A stretch of DNA of 64,000 bases from Acanthosoma haemorrhoidale (Eukaryota; Arthropoda; Insecta; Hemiptera; Acanthosomatidae): NCBI GenBank assembly GCA_930367205.1, contig OV884014.1, forward strand, positions 71,713,104 through 71,777,103. Reading direction: 5' to 3'. The position numbers and the translations under genes were made by a program. Shown here piece after piece: positions 34,727-46,935 of the stretch. The notes beneath the pieces were generated by a model, which was not told the DNA's origin, ran no database searches, and worked only from the letters and a program-made list of their open reading frames with translations. Position 1 is the first letter of the stretch, and each line of letters opens with the position of its first letter.

Positions 34727-34930
34727 TGGTAGCCTGGTGGTTAGCATAGTCGTATATTGACTTACAGATTTGAAGGCGTCTGGGTTAACTCCGTTTATTA
34801 AAGAGAAATGAATAGTTACTTGAAGAAATAATTGGCGAGTACGGTTATACAGTCGGAAACTAGCCTAAGGCATATGTCTTCCTAATGTGGTTTGTCATAG
34901 ATAACTTTTATATTATAAGATTTATAATCA
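34727..34930 (+). mobile_element. tRNA-derived SINE-like sequence with A and B boxes
   Basis: An A-box-like TAGCCTGGTGGTTAGCATAG (34729-34748) and a B-box-like GGGTTAACTCC (34782-34792) are about 40 nt apart, as in tRNA genes. The cloverleaf is not closed, so it is not a tRNA. A downstream GGAAACTAGCC block recurs near 19671. The 3' boundary is uncertain. Confidence 0.55.
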
Positions 34931-35107
34931 ACACTGTATCAATGGCTACATATCAACTCAAACACACATACCACCTATAATTTAGTGTCTATTGGTCATA
35001 GGCATTTAGGACTGTTGTGGACACCTCTTAATTACAAATAATTATAACTCGCCCTCTTCTCGATCAGATCATATCTATCACTGTTTCCATATGTTTAATA
35101 AAGCTTA
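34931..35107. other. Short AT-rich spacer
   Basis: It contains AATAAAG at about 35097-35103, which could end a minus-to-plus transcript. No other signal. Confidence 0.3.
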
Positions 35108-35332
35108 TGACGTCAGTCGGAGTGGGGGAGAAGATAGTGGGGAGAACAGCCGCTGGTGGGGATGGCTCCCCACCACGACTAGCCACCTATATAAGAAGCC
35201 CCCCATAGGGTGAAAATCAGAAAGAAACAAACCAGCAACTTGAACACTTCTCTCTCTCTCTGCACTGGCGCTTGCTGCTCGACTGAAACCATGGTCTTCT
35301 CATTCAACTACCTTTGCATCCCTCTCTCCTAG
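35108..35332 (+). promoter_or_regulatory. Promoter-like block with CRE, hairpin, TATA box, initiator and short ORF
   Basis: In order: a perfect CRE TGACGTCA (35108-35115); a perfect 8-bp hairpin, GGTGGGGA / TCCCCACC with loop TGGC (35155-35174); TATATAAG (35188-35195); and an initiator-like TCAGAA whose A (35219) is 31 nt downstream of the TATA start. An ATG in strong context (ACCATGG, ATG at 35291) opens a 13-codon frame to TAG at 35330-35332. The layout fits a Pol II core promoter with a 5' UTR of about 70 nt. No longer coding sequence follows. It could be an LTR, a retroelement promoter or a host promoter. The signals are seen; promoter activity is inferred. Confidence 0.5.
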
Positions 35333-35401
35333 CCTCGCTATGTTTTAATCCGGCGTTGTCAGACCCCACACCTTTCTAGTGGGAATCTCTGATTCTGGGA
35401 A

Positions 35402-35512
35402 TATTTTTTTTCTTAGCTCTCAAATTTTTAAGATTATAGATAAGATAAAAATAAAGTTAATTTATTTGGGGTGAGCGGATCCTTTTACTAGGAGTACCTG
35501 TTTGAAGGTGGA
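35402..35512 (-). mobile_element. 5'-truncated 3' tail of LINE family B
   Basis: Reverse complement of the tail at 26398-26520: CAGGTACTCCTAGTAAAAGG, the GGATCCGCTCACCCC block, then GAGAGCTAAGAAAAAAAA. It lies just downstream of the promoter-like block. No certain TSD. Confidence 0.8.
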
Positions 35513-35989
35513 GGTTCTATGTAAGCTTGTGACGAAAATCATTTATAGGCGGTAACTCCCTTTCATAATGCGGTCAGAGACTAGATTTTTCCGGCCCCTC
35601 TCTGCAATTACAACAATCTCTATTATTTTTTTTTTTAAATCCCATATCCTTTTGAATTTGAATTGAATGTATTTGTGATTTATTTTTCAGGTATCCACAG
35701 GTTGTGGTGGTGTCCTCATTGCTGAGTAATTTGAGGATGACAGATGTAGGATCATGAAAACATTTGCCAATTAACGGAAAGCTTAAGAGGAGAAACGAAA
35801 ATTAGAACACCTAAACTGTTCCATCTCTTCCAATCCAACACCCCATTGTATATTTTACCATACATCTCTTAGTCATAGCTGATTCTGTACACATAAATTT
35901 TGATATATTTATTGAACCGGCTTTCTCAAATACAAAGTCAGTGTCAATGCACAGGTTACCCACCCCAATTTATTTAACATGCCATAAAC
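35513..35989. other. No gene seen
   Basis: AT-rich to mixed, no recognisable feature. Confidence 0.4.
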
Positions 35990-36255
35990 TTGTACTGCCA
36001 AACATAGAAGCCTTGAGGGGAGATAAAAGAGTTGAAATAGGAACTGGCGTCATCCCATTTCCCGCATGGGTGGGCAACGTTCCTATCGCTCCGTGAAAAA
36101 TTCCTACTGGGGAGGGAAATCTTTTGAGGCAGTCAAAGTTCCTCTGCCGTTCCCAAATTGGACAACCGCAGCCGTTCTGAAGGAACTCTCTGTGATCTGT
36201 TGTGTACATATTGACGATTCCACAGCCGTGGGAGTATTGAGCGAAGGCAGCATTT
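35990..36255. other. GC-richer island; candidate noncoding element
   Basis: About 250 bp of balanced composition between AT-rich flanks. It contains TTCCCGCATGGGTGGGCAAC and several TTCCTA/GGAA motifs. Frames are open on both strands for about 60-80 codons but encode nothing I recognise. It resembles conserved noncoding sequence in composition only. Confidence 0.3.
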
Positions 36256-39200
36256 CATAATCTGTAAACACGATAAGATTGTTTATCTTTCCGAATAACG
36301 CCCAAACAAAAAAACAATCTTTGCTGAAATCAAGAAAACATTATAAAATAATTGTTTGATGATGTCCTCGACCATTTACCGATCTTTTTAAACCAAATCC
36401 CTAATTAGAGTGTGTTTGTATACGACGTGTAAGCTCTTATGGTTTAGTTTTTTAATGTGTTTCCAGACGCACACTTACAATCCAAGATTTGAGTAGCAAG
36501 TCAGACACCTATCAACCTGAGCAATCTAGAATGGCATTATAGGTTTAAGAATCAGAAATAAAAAACTTTTCGGGAGACAAAATATGATAGGAGTACTATT
36601 TGTCTATAAGGTTTTGGTTTAATATACTAGTATAAATAGATAACTTTACGTTTATCTGAAGCCATTCGAAAAATCTTCCATATCTTTGACAAATAAAATG
36701 ACATGATCGAAAAATAGATATACAAAATGAGATAACCATTAAATAACAAAATCATAATCGTTGTTGAATTTTTTTGGTATTATTTATCGGATTTAGAAAT
36801 TAGTCGAGCTGTCTCTAATCGATGTGAAAATGGTTAATTATCTATAGTGGTTTTACAATCCAAAAAATAAAATGAAGATGAAGTAACGCTTTCAAAAGTG
36901 AACGCTTTCTAAAGTGACAATCGTTAGATTGTCTGTAAATTAGCGATGAACTAGTCGTCGTTAGGATGGGGACGGATGAGCCAATGATTACAGAATGCTG
37001 ATGAACCAGTCCAGATGGGGCTTTAGTAAAGCCATTTCTGAATACATCACGGAGTGATTCCTTGCTGCAACTAAGTAAAGTCCAGACTTTATTCAGCGTT
37101 ATTGAGTTCAATTGTACTATGCTTCCAAATGAGCATCTGTTTGGGGATTTTAGTTCAGATATGTCCCCAATTGGGGTGCTATTAGAGGGTTTTGGGTAAA
37201 CCTGCACGGTCAAGTCAATATTTGAAACTCATAAGAGTCAGGACTCAGGATAGGCTTTGATTAATTGTCTGTACACCTCGTAGTCGAGGCGTCCCATACA
37301 ATCGTTGAGTAACAAATCATACAATCTAATAACCAAACAATTATGTTTTTTTTTACGTTACACATAAGCATTTGCTGACTGTAATTATAAACAAAAATTT
37401 GTGTTTATACAGCCAACTTCAGTTTTACCGTGCTCACCAAATATTTATAAAATTTGTTTGCTTTTGTCAAATTCGCAACACGTGGTGGTCAGCTTTAAAT
37501 TGCATAATAAATTATCGTGTACATTACAAAACAATCAATTTAAAACATTAAAAACAACAGCAAACTCGATTACTATTTGGAGCTAATTATTTTAATGAAA
37601 CACTCTAATGAATGCTGTTTTTTTTTAAATAAAACGATTTGAATAGTTACGTAAACAAATCTGGAGTAACGAGGGGCTCGCCGAGCTAGCCGAATAACAA
37701 GCAAACCTCAGCAGTAGCAATTCAGCATTCACGGGCGCTGCTTGCTCTGCCACATCATAAGAAAATAACTTTACCTTGCGAAACCCTGTCTTTTCATCGC
37801 CGAACCAGGGACTTGTTCGAAGAAAATTTCTTATAACAGTGTACATATTCGTTTATAAGTAAAACCCAAAGCAACTATCTAGCGATTCTCTCAACCTCTC
37901 GGGCCAAAAGCATTCATGTCCATAAAAAAGTTGAATGGAATTTTGATACTGATGATTATTCAAAATGGATGAATTCTTAAGACGAATATCTATAAACTAA
38001 CAAGATTGATGAAAATATAAAGGGATTTAGATGGGTTTAGTAATGGGTTGGCAGTCCGCTTTGTTAGTTGCAAATATAATAACAAATGTAATTTGAGAGA
38101 ATATTATAGATCATATGAAAAGTTCAAAAGAAAGGGAAGTATTGGAAGGTTCTTATATTAGTATAATTAGTTATCACGAGATAAAAGAAGGGGTTTTAAG
38201 TGGCTTAAAGTATTAAACTATAAAACTTACAAAATTTTACTCGATATTGTTTCTGTCACTACTGTGATTGACTATTGTCATTGTTAGAGAGGATTGCCTG
38301 ATTTTAGTAAATATTATCCATCCACAGCGCCTGTTCAAGATCTTTTGCACAATATTCAGTTTATCACGCCAAGTAAAAATGTCGATGAAAGAACCTTTGA
38401 TTAGTGTGGTTTGACATAACATTCTGATTTTAATGTCAGTAGTTAGAAAATTTGCTTTGATTCTCTCAAAATATATCATTTATTTTTAGATTACTCATAT
38501 TCATTTATTAATATCAGTACGTTTATTATCTGGGATATATCGTAGTAACCAATTAACACGACCAAATAATCGCACGACACCAAATAAAAAATATATTTTC
38601 CTTGGTTTTCAAATAGAGTATTTCGTATATTATTTCTTGAATGACATTAAAACATTTATTAAATATAGCTAAACCAACAGTTTCGTACAGGATCACCATA
38701 GAATAAGTTCGATTCTCACCTCCAAGAGTAATTTGTCTGGATTCGGAATAACATACAGAAACATATGAGAGCTCATAATTTAAATAAATTAACAAAGACG
38801 TTAACAATTTTATTCGGATCATAAGCTCGTAGTTTATTTTATTACTACTGAGGAGTAGGAATATCTTGGCGTGCACCGAAGGTGAACAAATGAAATAATC
38901 TTCCACTCGCGGGAATGCTAATACGTATAGCTGTTATGAAACAATGTACAATTATTCGTCTTACAAAGTTTAAATCTATTTTCAAAAACAACTAATGCTA
39001 CATTACACTCAAGTTCGTTCTCGGCGGAACCATAAATATAGAGGCTTTGGAATACGAAAGGTATCCCCATAAACAAACAGTTAGTGCATGATGAATTCTT
39101 ACCGAGCGAAATTAAAAAGGATAATAGGTACGTTATTTCGCCTAATACTCCAATCATAGCTGGTTTAAAGTTAACTGCTCACAAAATTAACTCCGAAATC

Positions 39201-40695
39201 AGATATCCGGGGCTTGAACCTAAGCTGTTTTTATGATGAACATTACTTACTTCTCAGAACTGCTAATGTAGGGTCTTTGTATTCTTCTTCTATATCTTTA
39301 TCGTCTTATTTTATTACTTTCTTAGCTGTATTACCAATGAAATTTTTTTACCAATGAACACAACTATTTCAAATAGTTGCCACTAATATTTTAGTAATTA
39401 ATTGAATACAAACGAAATACTACAAAGACATACAAACTAAGACATTGACGCCTTATCCTCACATACGCTTCCTGAAAACCCTCCATCCCGGCTGAAGAGA
39501 AGCCGACTTGGTCAGGGACGGACCTGAAAACTTCTTTTCACGAAACCCAGGACTGCTGTCAAAATCAAGACCTCCTTGTAATGTATTATATCAATTGCTA
39601 ATGGCAATTTGTTCTAACGTTGTAAATAGTTTAAGTAAATAAGTACATTTTATTACCGTTATTTTTTCTTCTTTTATTTCAATTTAATTGCGTAATACAG
39701 GTTTTTCTTATTGTCTATTCATTTTATTTTTTTATTTGTGGTATTTAGTTTTAATTATTAATTTCTTTTCTCAGCCTGTGCGTTTTAATCTTTCTTATTT
39801 GTTAGCCAGGGCTTTATTGATTGATTTGTGGATTCTTATACGTAGTGGACAAGGTCCAAGAACAAAAAATTTTGTTCTGACTGACAAAATTATTAGTAGT
39901 TTGACTTTGGTCTAATGTGACTAGTACTAACAGGTGCAATGACACCTCTTGAGTAAGTGAGCGTCAAAATTGCCTGTAACATTGGCAGTGACTATCTGAT
40001 TCAATTGTAGCAACGATTAATACAATATTAAATTATTAATTTCAACCCGTTGGTTCTCAACGGTTGTGTTATCACCCAACTGGTAGCCGATTTGATTTTT
40101 TTGGGAAGAAACGTTTGGATGGGTGATAAGCAGGGCAATGAAAATGAATAAAAAGCGTGCAAGAAATGAAATAAAAAAGTAATATTAGTAAAAAATAGAA
40201 TATTATAACATACTATAATTTTACACAAAAAGGTGATCCCCCTTTGCTGAATTCCCATTTCAGCTGAATCGTAAAGGAGGCCTGGGTTCGGCTATTGTTC
40301 AGGAGACTCACTGGTGTTGATTATAGTTAGTTTTGGTACTTTGCAGACCTTGTTTTCAAACTTGCCTACTTAGGTTTCAGATCCTTGCAGTTAATTAATA
40401 CGATTGTAAAGGAACATATTTTTAAATGAAACTGAATCAATAAAAGGACCATACTACGTATTGGTTTCAACAATTCAAGAAAAATTAGGAACACGAGTGA
40501 TAATCTCTGCAGCGATGTAAATTATGACCTAATAAATTTATTCAAAATTAAAAAAATAAATTTTACTCCGCTTTGAAAATTTAAATTTGACATATTTTGA
40601 CAAAAGAACACATCATCGCTTAGTTATAATCATACTTTTGCATGATGAAAAATTCGGCTCCATAGCACTCGTAACTAGCAAAGATTTATTGCCAT
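36256..40695. other. AT-rich; one unexplained 123-codon open frame
   Basis: No gene is supported. The longest frame, minus strand 36842-37213, begins with a non-ATG codon and is serine- and leucine-rich. It has no recognisable motif. A block at about 39470-39640 reads like a LINE 3' UTR (GTTGTAAATAGTTTAAGTAAATAAG-like) but has no counterpart here. The rest is AT-rich. Confidence 0.4.
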
Positions 40696-40708
40696 TGATA
40701 TCATTAAA

Positions 40709-40960
40709 TCGCTCGTATCCGGTGACGTGGCTGGTGGGGGAGCGTGGGGAACTTCCCAAGACTCCGCTTCCTCTTTCGCTTGCAAGGGAGGCAACAACCG
40801 TGTGGACTTGGGGGGCCCCTGGGCTGTTTGTAAATATTGTATGAATGTGCGAGCGAATGATGAATTGTAAATATGGTATGAATAAAAACACTTATCTCAA
40901 TTATTTATTGCCTATTAAGTAAAGGCAGATTGTAATTTCATCATAATAAAGTTGTTAACA
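40709..40960 (+). mobile_element. Short young LINE family J insertion (J5) with 13-bp TSD
   Basis: 252 bp, 3' UTR only, from CTCGTATCCGGTGACGTGGC to CATCATAATAAAGTTGTT. TGATATCATTAAA flanks it exactly on both sides (40696-40708 and 40961-40973). It is nearly the same as the corresponding part of J4. No coding sequence; apparent frames on both strands are UTR artefacts. Confidence 0.93.
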
Positions 40961-40973
40961 TGATATCATTAAA

Positions 40974-43310
40974 GAACTTCTGTCCACAGCTTTAGAACTT
41001 GATATCTAGCAAGTGACATTATCTTACCAACAGATCGAACCCTTTACGATGACAGCCTAGTATGACAAGAATGTTCGGCTTTGATACTTATAAGACTAAT
41101 TGTGATAAGATGATGACGATGGTGTGTGATAGTGATAAGATTTATTGTTAGTGGGAAATTTAGGAGCCACATGTGCCATTGCCACATTTATCACCTCTTG
41201 TATTATACTCATGTGCAGTCCTTTAGTAACATTGATCAGACATAAAATATTTAATTAAACACAGCTGTAGTTTCATTTCCGGAAATCATTTTCTACGTGT
41301 TGCATTGCCCACTCGACTGGAATTTCCAAGAACAGGAAATGAGATACAATGTTTTATCGTGCCGCATTTGAGTGGATCTTGTTCCATGAATTTCTTGGAA
41401 CGTACAGGGACTGTGTTTTTTTTTACCATATAGCAATTATTAAAATAAACTATGTCTCTTTTTGTAATTCCAATTAATTTTTAGATTTCCAAGAATGTTT
41501 GCGTCACTGCTGAGAAACTTACTCAGCTGCCAATGTATTTTTTCAAAAATAAATCACAAAATAACTACTAAACTATTATTGTTATTCGATTAAAAGAGTA
41601 GTGTTTTGGCCTTCTGTCGGTCAACTACTTCCCACTAAATCATACTTGAGCAAAATTGATAAATTCAAAGGGGTGTTGTAAAAACTATGACAGGGCATCA
41701 ATGACACGTTTATTAATATGTAGTTTATTAATGGTCCTTCCATACATTTCATGATGTTCCGTTTGCTTTGAAATTATCGAAATATCATTCAATCCTTGGT
41801 AATATTATGGGAGAATATCTCACTTTTATAGCTAAAGTTGCAATCACGATGGTAACAACAGTTTTAATGATTTTTTTTTTAATTATAATTTATAAGGGTT
41901 AAACACAAACTAAATACTACCAACCATGAAATTAAGACAATATTAATATAAAAAAATTCTATTGAATAGTTAACAATACCTACGTTTTAGGCCCATGGCA
42001 GAATTTTGTGTGCCAACACAAAATCAAATTAGACATCATGTAAAATTTCATGCCTCTGGGTTGGTCTTGGGACACACAAATACCTGAACAGACGAAAGTT
42101 GACACAGGGGAATAGCAATGAAAACATCAAAAACCTAGGTAACACAATAATAAAAATATTGGAAATTAAAAATCAAAAGCGCATTTACAGACCGTTAATC
42201 TCTTCTAACCAGCCTAGTAGATAGCAATAAGATGCACTATTGATGAGATAGTGAATATCATACTCAAATCCTCCCACGACATTTTGATGCCTATCAAACA
42301 ACAAGTGAACTACGATGTCTGTAGTGTTCCTGCTATGTGAAGGTAAGGTAAAATTAAAATAAGAGTTAGATAAGGTGATACACCTGGCATACGGAAGAGG
42401 TCAGCATGCAATACACTCTTGTGGGTGTGGGCCGATATCCCCGAAGGTAATCAAGAGTGTCATCCGCTGTGGAGTATCGTTTAACGGCTTAGGATTTGAC
42501 AGTTTACAACCCTTCTTTTTCTTCTTGCAAAAGTAAGTCAACCGAATTAGTCAAGACAAACGTTGTGTCTCTTGGTCTATCATTGCCTAACTTCATTCAA
42601 TTGTAACTTTCTTGAAACTAATAATTAATAAAATTTGGAAGTAAATTGTTAATATCTTTTAGTCATAAGTGTCTAGGCCACGCTCTGTACTGCAAAGCTC
42701 CTCAACACTCCAATACCAGGCATGCCCTCATGTTCATGAGTCGTGAGAGATCTGCTAATGCCACGTAGTTCCTAGTTTTTTTTTTTTTTCTATTATGATT
42801 ATATTTTTTTCAGTATGATTGAGATGCGAGATATTTAAGATTTATTGTCATTTGAAAGTGTTGAATGGCCCATCTGATGATAAGCACATCATGCGTCATC
42901 GTCACAATCGGCTACGCAATAAACTAGGAAAGAAATAAAGTAACAAAAATAAAGACGCCAGCTGTCACAGGATGGTATTACTGTATTAAATAGCTTCAGT
43001 CCACCCAGCAGTACACTCGATGAATTTGTTCATCACTAGAATGAATATGTAGTCCCTTTCTGAGCACAAAGGAAGGCCTGTACAAAAATGAATAGCTCCC
43101 ACACATCTGATTTATAGTGTGGCCTACGTCAGGCAGTGAGAGATTGCCGGCTCGAAGGGCTTCCCCTTGAATTTCCCTACCCCCTCTAGTACATTACCAG
43201 GTAATTTTTGACTGCGTAGTAACCACTTTTTGTCGTTGTCACTGAGCAATACGTACTTGTAATGTGATGAAAATTTAAAAAAATGGTACCATTACTACTA
43301 CTAATTCACA
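40974..43310. other. AT-rich with one SINE-like head
   Basis: At 42210-42272 an A-box-like AGCCTAGTAGATAGCAATA and a B-box-like ACTCAAATCC match the head of the SINE-like sequences at 19374 and 34727. No gene elsewhere. Mixed-composition DNA at about 43000-43200 has no open frame. Confidence 0.4.
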
Positions 43311-43321
43311 ACGAATGAATA

Positions 43322-45197
43322 TATTTGTTTTCTTTAATAACAACTTTATTATGATAAAATTACAATCTGCCTCATTGGGCAATAAGTAATTGTGATAAAT
43401 GATCTTATTAATACCATATTTACAATTTTCATTCACTCTTTCATTCATACAGTATTTACAAACAGCCCAGAGACCTCCCAAGTCAACGTGGTAGTCACCT
43501 TCCTCGCATGCAAAAGAGGTCTTGGGACGCATACTCGCACTCCTCCGTCAGCCGCGTCACTGGATACGAGCAAGTGGAGGCTGACCAAGATCACGGGTGC
43601 CACAGACGCTAAGGAAATGATTGGAGAAACTGGCCACGGACTCACACTGCCACGTATTTATAGCAGGTCACGAGGCCACTCCCGTTTTAACCTCCGATGA
43701 GGATTGTAGGAATGAGTGGTGCTGTGTAATGACTGTGCTAGGGGATTAGGGTGGTTGGATATATTACTATGGAATTTTATGAACTTGGAAGGGATGAGAT
43801 CCAGAATATAGGGTATTATAAGATCATTATAAAGGGTTTTGTTGCTGAGGTAATAAGGGGCATTTCTTCTAAATACCTTACTGTCTCGGATACAGGAAAA
43901 GAGATGGAATTAAAAAAAAAAAGTTTACAGGACTGGCGACAGAGGGTGAAGGTAATGTGGGAACATTTTGCTTCATTAACTTTGATCTGCCATTGGTTGC
44001 ACCAATGCTCGGTCTCATCAAGGTGGTTTTGATGGATATGGTATGATGTATCGGGGTCTGGGTGGGATGACAAGACTGCAGTGTCATCTGCAAATGTGGC
44101 CAAGAAGGTGTTGGAAGTAGAGGGGACATCAGAGGTGTATAGGTTATAGAGGATGGGGCCTAGGACACTGCCCTGTGGAACTCCTGCATTTATGGGATAG
44201 TAGTTAGAATATTCTAACCCACAGTAGACTTGGATGAAGCGGTTTGAAAGGTAGGACTGTAGGATTAGGAAAAGGGTCTGTGGTAAATGTTTTTTGTGCT
44301 TGTAAGCAAACCTGTGTCCCAAACCCTGTTAAAAGCTTGAGCTATGTCCAGAAAGGCAGCAGTGAAATACTGTTTGGTTTCAAGGCCTGAGGATATGTGA
44401 TCAACAGCGTGAAGCCCTTGTTGAGCAGTAGAATTTCTTTGACGGAAACCAAACTGGTGTGTAGGGAAAAGGTTTCTGGATTCAACAATTGGAAGTAGAC
44501 GTTTTAATAGGAGTTTTTCAAATATTTTTGAGAGGATAGGGAGTAAGCTAATTGGAGGGTAAGATGAAGCGTTATTGGGTGGTTTACCGGATTTGGCGAA
44601 TAAGACAATGATGGGATGTTTCCAGAGGAGAGGCAAGTGCGTCGTTTGGATAATGCAATTGTAAATTTAGGTTAGAAAGAAGAAGGAAGCTTCAGGAGGA
44701 AGTTGTTGGAGAATGCAAGGAGTAAGGAAATCATATCTGGGAGATTTTCGATAAGGTAATTTTTTCAGAAGATATTTGACCTCAGAGGTGTTCACGGCTT
44801 TTGGTGGAAGTGAGAGAGGGATAGGTGAAGGGAGGCAATCTTCAACAGTTATGCGATGAGTATTGTTATGAAGAGAAAGGTGAGGTGTGAAAGTACGGGA
44901 AAGATGCAGAGCGAATTCTACATCCCCATCCGAAGCCGCCATTATCACGATGGAGTGGGTGTGAAATAGGATGATATTTTAGGATTTTTTTAGTTACATT
45001 CCACAGGGAGTTATCTATGGTAGACAGACAGGAGAGGTGGGATTCAAAGGAATCGGATGTGAAGAATGCTAAATGCCGCTTTACCAATCTGCATTAATGA
45101 TTGTCCGTGAGACGATCAGCAGGATGGCGGGATCTTTGCCGCAATGTTCTCGAGTGGTGTTTGGATTGGATTAGGTCTTTGAGATACTGAGGTAAAG
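43322..45197 (-). mobile_element. LINE family J copy (J6) with 11-bp TSD
   Basis: About 1.9 kb on the minus strand, 5'-truncated in the linker region. Plus-strand ACGAATGAATA sits directly outside each end (43311-43321 and 45198-45208). The 3' end has AATAAAGTTGTT followed by a short A-rich tail. Compared with J4, roughly 250 bp encoding the region after the R-Y-L-G motif are deleted near 43870. Confidence 0.9.
43816..45087 (-). pseudogene. Jockey-clade ORF2 fragment, multiply broken
   Basis: Coding blocks survive in four pieces on different frames. The linker (45087-44866) has L-W-N-V-T-K-K-I-L. The next piece (44948-44667) has L-P-Y-R-K-S-P. The fingers (44636-44265) have Y-P-P-I-S-L-L-P-I-L and an L-D-I-A-Q-A-F-N motif A. 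The palm (44322-43816) has V-P-Q-G-S-V-L-G-P-I-L-Y-N-L-Y and F-A-D-D-T-A-V-L. Motif A ends in N where J4 has D. After S-E-T-V-R-Y-L the reading jumps directly to the region near the C-terminus. Without the thumb and with at least three frameshifts it is inactive. Confidence 0.88.
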
Positions 45198-45224
45198 ACG
45201 AATGAATAAATGGCTACAAAATGA

Positions 45225-45300
45225 TTATAACTCCAACCCAGGAACTACCTAATATCTAGTCGGGGGCTATACCAGCTGAGTTACCCTGACTCGAGCAAGG
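45225..45300 (-). mobile_element. tRNA-like SINE head
   Basis: The minus strand has an A-box-like TAACTCAGCTGGTATAGC and a B-box-like CTGGGTTGGAGTTATAATC in tRNA spacing, without a closed cloverleaf. J6 inserted a few bases downstream of it. Confidence 0.5.
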
Positions 45301-46846
45301 CCTTCCTAATATGAAGGCTATGCGAAATCCATGCTGTACACAAATAAAATAACTAACCTCCCTCTCCTTCAACAGATTGTTATGAATAGAATGTATGCTT
45401 AAGGAAATAAATTGTAGAGATTCATAACACAGACAAGACTCCCCATCATAAATTTGCTGATATAGTGTGAAAGGAAAACGTCCGAGTTTGGAGGGTTTGG
45501 GTTAAAAATTAAAATGAAAGACCTAATAGTTTGGTATAGAGTAGCCATTCTCGTAATCAAGACCTCATATTAACATACACAGCACCACGCTATCTCTCAT
45601 ACAAAAACAGCAAACTTTAAATAGTTCCAAAAAGCCAATAATTGAACAACCAAGGTATACACTACAATAGAAAAGCTGATTGTATTCTAGATAGTTTAAA
45701 AGCAGTAATCATAACGATAACTGTTTATTAAACTTAGAACGAAGAATTTATTAAAAACTAAAGGCGATGATGTTGGTTATTTTTGGTTTAGACTAGAAGT
45801 ATTACGGGTTAGAAACCAAATTTTTATTACTTGGAAAATATTGGACAAAAATTGATTTGATTTGAGCCTTGTTCGTTGTTGAGGTTGTGATTCCGGATTA
45901 ACTTGACGTAATCCACTCTATACATATCGTCTATAACAGCTGTAATAGGCAGCAATAACTTGACACTGAATTTCCTTATAAAAATGTTTCCTAATGATCA
46001 TTATAGTTTTTACCGGCTAAATAAAACAAATTGAATGTATTGGGGCCAGCAGTGACTACAGAACACGTCAGTCAGCATAGCATATTAGGCAGATTTACAG
46101 TCAAATTCTTATGTAATATCGTTGATACCAGCGGTGATATATCAATATGTTTTGCATCGTATGATGTAAGTGTTACACAATGAGACTCTTATCGTTGTTA
46201 TTACATCGATTAGTTTTTTTTTCGTTTCGATGAAAGGTAAACTTTATTAGCTTGTTTTCGTCGAACTTCGCTCATTTGGTGGAAGTTTTAAGACGGGGAA
46301 AAACGCGTTGAACAAATCAATTCGATCGGATTTAAGCCATATCGTTTCAATTTTACAATACATCAATTGGCAAGGAAATCAAGCAGCTGGTTTAGTTATT
46401 ATTATTTTTAAATTTACTGACGATATGCTCCAATATGTTGAATTTGGAATCTTGTTATTGAAACTTTCATTTACGAAACCGCAATTGAATTAGGGGATTA
46501 CTATCATCGGATGTTAATGCAAAAAAATTATTTTGTGAAGCAGTTGCCATCATCTTGACATCACTTTTTTGCTCTTCGATAGTTCATTGATACCTTCACC
46601 AGCAGCTAAACAACTCGATGTTGAATTATTTATTTTAAAATCATTTAGGATTTTTTGTTTTATGATTGAATAACACATTTAATAACTCCGGCCCGTGGCC
46701 GATTTTGGGTTCGATCGTCGACGTACTGGATTAGGTACATCCCGAGATGTATCGGTCGAACGGCGTGTTCGGATTAATACTTCAGAATTTAGTGAGTAAA
46801 TGAGAATACCATTTTAATTGTATAACTATTAACAATTATTAGACAA
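45301..46846. other. AT-rich, no gene seen
   Basis: The 61-codon frame at 46308-46493 lies in mixed-composition sequence and has no recognisable motif. A GC-richer patch at about 46688-46785 is unassigned. Confidence 0.35.
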
Positions 46847-46935
46847 AGAAAAAAGTACTGGAATGATCGAGACTTGAACCAGTGTCCTCCTTAATGTCAG
46901 ATCGGAGGCTCCAGCTGTATGCAACCCTGCTCAGT
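46847..46935 (-). mobile_element. tRNA-like sequence with Pol III-type terminator
   Basis: The minus strand has a near-perfect B box CTGGTTCAAGTCTCG, an upstream A-box-like ATACAGCTGGAGCC, and a TTTTTTC run directly downstream. A 5-bp CCTCC/GGAGG stem sits where the anticodon stem should be, but its loop is 13 nt. It is therefore a tRNA-derived SINE head or tRNA pseudogene, not a functional tRNA. Confidence 0.5.

Noticed and set aside
34727..34800. Functional tRNA gene
   Set aside because: A and B boxes are present, but the acceptor and anticodon stems do not close. The same holds for 45225-45300 and 46847-46935.
38553..38906. 117-codon minus-strand frame as a gene
   Set aside because: AT-driven composition, no motif and no promoter or splice context.
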